A stretch of DNA of 64,000 bases, taken from contig JAUHXC010000005.1 of assembly GCA_030427205.1 (NCBI GenBank), positions 248,001 to 312,000 of the forward strand. Reading direction: 5' to 3'. Below, in pieces: positions 62,301-64,000 of the stretch. Each line of letters begins with the position of its first letter. The stretch's first letter is position 1. A program made the translations under genes and the position numbers. The DNA is from a bacterium. GTDB taxonomy: Bacteria; Myxococcota_A; Bradymonadia; UBA7976; UBA1532. A model generated the notes under the pieces. It worked only from the letters and a program-made list of their open reading frames with translations. It was not told where the DNA came from and searched no databases.

Positions 62301-63174
62301 CGCGGGCGAAAGCGAGCGCGTCGATATCGACCATCGCGGCGGGGTCGAGCGACGCGATGAGCCGCCGCGCCTGCTCGAAGTCGCCGAGCTGATGGGCGAT
62401 GTTGGCCAGGTGGGCGGGGCTCGGGTGGCGGCTGCGGGTCAGATAAGCCCAGGCGCGGTCCCAGTCTCCGGCGAGGTAGAAGGCGTAGCCGGCCACGGCG
62501 GGCATGTCGGCGTCGGGCGGCAGCCGCGCCTCGATCTCGCGGACCACGTCCGCCGGCTCAGCGCCGGCGCGCAGGGCGGCCACCGCGGCGTCGGCCTCGG
62601 CGTAGGGGTCGAATCGCGCGGGTATGTCTGCGGTGCGACAGCCGGCGGCTTCGATCGAGCGGGCGAACGACGCGGTGCCGGGCATCGGTTGATCGCTGAG
62701 GATGAAGCACGCCGCCGCGTCGTGGTGAGTGGTCTGGCGCCACGCGCGCAGCAGCGCCTCGACCCGCTGGCTCTGGATCGACGCCCACGGGACGATATGG
62801 CTGGCCCCCGCCGGGCCGCTCAGGTCCGTGCCGGTGATCGAGCCCTCGTCGGGCGCGGAGAAGCGATCGGCCTCGACGATCACGGCGCAGTCCCCCGCCC
62901 CGACGCCCGCGAGCTGCTGCACGAGCCGGGCCTGCTCGCCGCTGCCGATGGGGCGCAGCTCGACGTGTTCGGCGGCCAGCCAGGCCGGCGACGGGCGCCA
63001 CCACGGCGGATGGAAGACATGCAGCGCGCCGCGATCGGGCGCCTCGATGAGCGGCGCCAGGCAGTCGAAGAGCGTCGGACCGTCGAGCGGCAGATCGAAC
63101 CACGCGGTGAGGCCGCCGGGCGTTCGGCCTGCTTCCAACAGCTGCTCGATGGTCTCGAAGCGCGACGCGGACAC
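59350..63174 (-). CDS. Large cytoplasmic CHAT-domain protein
   Basis: 1,274 residues, starting at a GTG nine bases after the upstream stop. There is no signal peptide. Residues 1-190 form an alpha/beta domain, and about 200-1050 are helical repeats with TPR-like pairs. The C-terminal 200 residues fit a CHAT fold: VVIVVAHGGLDPGEQL gives the likely catalytic His1129 and DADVIIALICHGG the likely Cys1169. RAVVACPWVLDARAAMDWLPLFLDEWAAGQPLAVAV aligns with the conserved block after the Cys. The Cys context (ICHGG instead of SACETG) is divergent, so activity is uncertain. Substrate unknown. Confidence 0.7.
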   Translation of the reverse strand: MSASRFETIEQLLEAGRTPGGLTAWFDLPLDGPTLFDCLAPLIEAPDRGALHVFHPPWWRPSPAWLAAEHVELRPIGSGEQARLVQQLAGVGAGDCAVIVEADRFSAPDEGSITGTDLSGPAGASHIVPWASIQSQRVEALLRAWRQTTHHDAAACFILSDQPMPGTASFARSIEAAGCRTADIPARFDPYAEADAAVAALRAGAEPADVVREIEARLPPDADMPAVAGYAFYLAGDWDRAWAYLTRSRHPSPAHLANIAHQLGDFEQARRLIASLDPAAMVDIDALAFARDIAARLSMGRVVLALGDRVIALYPTSALGLELRAAQLAEAADWPDLLALVRQAPSRSPTLDYFGGLARLATGPDYAVHTFIDQARRLGGAFAAEAWRSAIQVLEPRQEPVALARALVASRLKVPRWRAALELIDAITAEPGWMQPETIELLGALLDVALTEAARDPRDSAIRTTIHQRFRPGGLGAEVEGLLLVPFLSPSRAPRIKATRASRHVAASEDEVWGYIERRLTENLDPVRRLDRAGIIPPEARPAKPASMLRGLLRALTQSVDVGAAIFRDSTTGFFAGVHAALELIETAGGTLDGIGAPTVLWLAGQAAVINGYDQHALQLAETVLCREHRDARQRRRAWFVYADLLARAGHRTEALIGYLCAQRVKVGKLGASWYQGELELRLRLARDLGLMPVAEQAYAEARRIEERHRPSGGYNSLSDAYWTCRLMALARMAPGEGHIAAAEVLDYFAARLTVAYDRGSNIKVILVNLWSTMDQARRLGVEVPPTIRAEFERVFAEMPPADRRMLKARCGETATLDDLRLLVAPIAGTRYGADLVLHLRNARIVAERLLARPDAGVVETLVALEVLADTAIARSADEDEALGERARLQARWMADPDAHVPPLRLQGTLKHDAHPVFELLCAPEAGVQALMGALPTGSTLAALALADAMAVRIVDRAVQRAPGPPQGYRAALDRTYAALDVVRSPDAAAATAEIHAALAPFDVGQPDGAPVLVLPAADLAALPGNTLPSAGDLLGARAPVAMLPSLCWWAAAAERPARAGRLAWVLPGRGAPEDSVPEDTTPPGPPDALGWIAQRIRPATAPHGFRTGVGHQPPMRIDGMGVVIVVAHGGLDPGEQLVRIADEQGRASSTDAFAHRVGDADVIIALICHGGRQTPASGRPTGLPRRLLVGRTRAVVACPWVLDARAAMDWLPLFLDEWAAGQPLAVAVFRANARLRISRPHPGDWLAMHVFGCPDIAMPPIDDGAADDDAPPG

Positions 63175-63183
63175 CGGCGCGGG

Positions 63184-64000
63184 CTACCGCCGGCTCTTGC
63201 GCAGCGGCCGCAGCTCGCCGCGGGGGTCGTCGGCGGGCTGCTGCAGGCGGCGGGCCTCCTGCAGCGCGGCGCGGGCGGCGACCGGGTTGCCGGTGCGGCG
63301 GTGGTAGGCGGCGAGGCGGATGTGGATGACCGGGTTCTGCGGGTGCTGCTCGACGAGCGCCCGGTAGAGCGCGCCGGCGGCGGCGGTATCGCCCCTGCGC
63401 TCCTCGACCTCGGCGAGCTTGAGGCGCACGAGCAGGTCGTCGGGGCGCACCTGCATGATCTTGAGCAGGTGCGGCCGGGCGCCGACGAGCCGCCCCGCCC
63501 GCTCCCACGCGGGGATCAGGGCTTCGTGGTCGGCGAGGGTCAGCGCGTAGCGCCGCTCGAGGAACGGCACGTGGTTGATGGCCTCGGCGTCGCGGCCGGC
63601 GGCGAGCAGCAGGCGCATCAGCTCGAGGCGCACGTCGACCCGCTGGTCGCCGAGGGCCATGAGCCGCTCGAGGTCGGCGAGGCGCTGGGCGTCGGGGCCG
63701 GGGTGGCCGCTGACGCAGTCGTAGAGCGCCTGATGGTCGGCGCGCAGGCTGGGCCCGAAGCGCTCGGCCTCGACGAGCTGGCGCCGCCCCTCGTCGCAGC
63801 GGCCGGCGGTGAAGAGCTCGTCGGCCAGCGCCCGATGGGCGCTCTGGCGGGCGTGGCCCGGGTGTTGGGCGGGCAGGCGACGGCGCAGGTCTTCGAAGGC
63901 GTCGATGGCCTCGGCGTAGCGCCCCTGCCCCAGCGCGTCGTGGCCCCGGCGCAGCAGCGGGTCGCCGCAGCCGCTCGCCCCGAGCAGCGCGCAGATCAGG
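63184..64000 (-). CDS. TPR lipoprotein, 5' end beyond window edge
   Basis: 272 codons are visible and the frame stays open to the right edge. The first visible residues LICALLGASGC read as the end of a lipoprotein signal, so only a few N-terminal codons are missing. The mature protein is built of TPR-like helices (GRYAEAIDAFEDLRRRLPAQHPGHARQ, GDTAAAGALYRALVEQHPQNPVIHIRLAAYHRRTGN). It is the gene immediately upstream of the CHAT protein gene, nine bases apart, so the two likely form an operon. Confidence 0.75.
   Translation of the reverse strand, partial: LICALLGASGCGDPLLRRGHDALGQGRYAEAIDAFEDLRRRLPAQHPGHARQSAHRALADELFTAGRCDEGRRQLVEAERFGPSLRADHQALYDCVSGHPGPDAQRLADLERLMALGDQRVDVRLELMRLLLAAGRDAEAINHVPFLERRYALTLADHEALIPAWERAGRLVGARPHLLKIMQVRPDDLLVRLKLAEVEERRGDTAAAGALYRALVEQHPQNPVIHIRLAAYHRRTGNPVAARAALQEARRLQQPADDPRGELRPLRKSRR

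Overview
The window is about 70% G+C or higher over most of its length and is densely packed with genes. It looks like chromosomal DNA of a Myxococcota-type bacterium (the former Deltaproteobacteria). The reasons are inferential: many secreted lipoproteins with Asp/Gly/Thr-rich linkers after the lipobox, eukaryote-like domains (RCC1, SRCR, IPT/TIG, CHAT, NACHT), very large TPR proteins, an ECF sigma/anti-sigma/von Willebrand module, and a cytochrome c maturation operon of the variant type reported in some deltaproteobacteria and archaea. There is no rRNA or tRNA gene that I can support, no insertion sequence and no CRISPR array.

Layout. 1-2722: a nucleotide pyrophosphatase-like lipoprotein cut by the left edge, a G+C-rich gene-free stretch with degenerate repeats about 85 bases apart, and an unknown helical protein. 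2770-9329: a NACHT NTPase of the bacterial NLR-like (anti-phage) kind, an RCC1-repeat lipoprotein, a GFA-like zinc protein and a secreted protein of unknown function. 9388-15584: a lytic transglycosylase with TPRs, then an ECF sigma factor/anti-sigma/lipoprotein operon divergent from a YfbK-like von Willebrand lipoprotein. Both sides of that intergenic region carry the same promoter motif. 15618-24617: a nine- or ten-gene minus-strand run holding moaA, ccmE, ccmF, two unfamiliar ccm accessory genes, ccmA, ccmB, ccmC, a ccmD-like gene and a 54-residue membrane protein, with a TlpA/ResA-like thioredoxin divergent from it at 24744. CcmE carries Cys in a CxxxY motif instead of the usual His.

25382-46972: a 1,947-residue TPR protein with a small Ala/Glu-rich lipoprotein, uvrA, a secreted protein, a secreted TPR-CHAT protease-like protein, a SppA-type peptidase fused behind a predicted beta-barrel, mutS2, and a DUF523/TudS-like desulfurase. 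47056-49995 is an IPT/TIG-repeat lipoprotein.

50362-56004 is the most unusual part. It has three 33-base tandem repeats, a GFA-family zinc protein whose start overlaps the stop of a second, larger NACHT NTPase, a lone gene resembling the T4-type baseplate (extracellular contractile injection) chaperone, and two abutting arrays of noncoding repeats. The second array has eight 85-86-base units. Each unit can form a stem of up to 11 base pairs, and most departures from perfect pairing are G-U wobbles if the + strand is transcribed. The right end holds a two-pass membrane protein, an SRCR-domain lipoprotein, a large cytoplasmic CHAT-domain protein and a TPR lipoprotein cut by the right edge.
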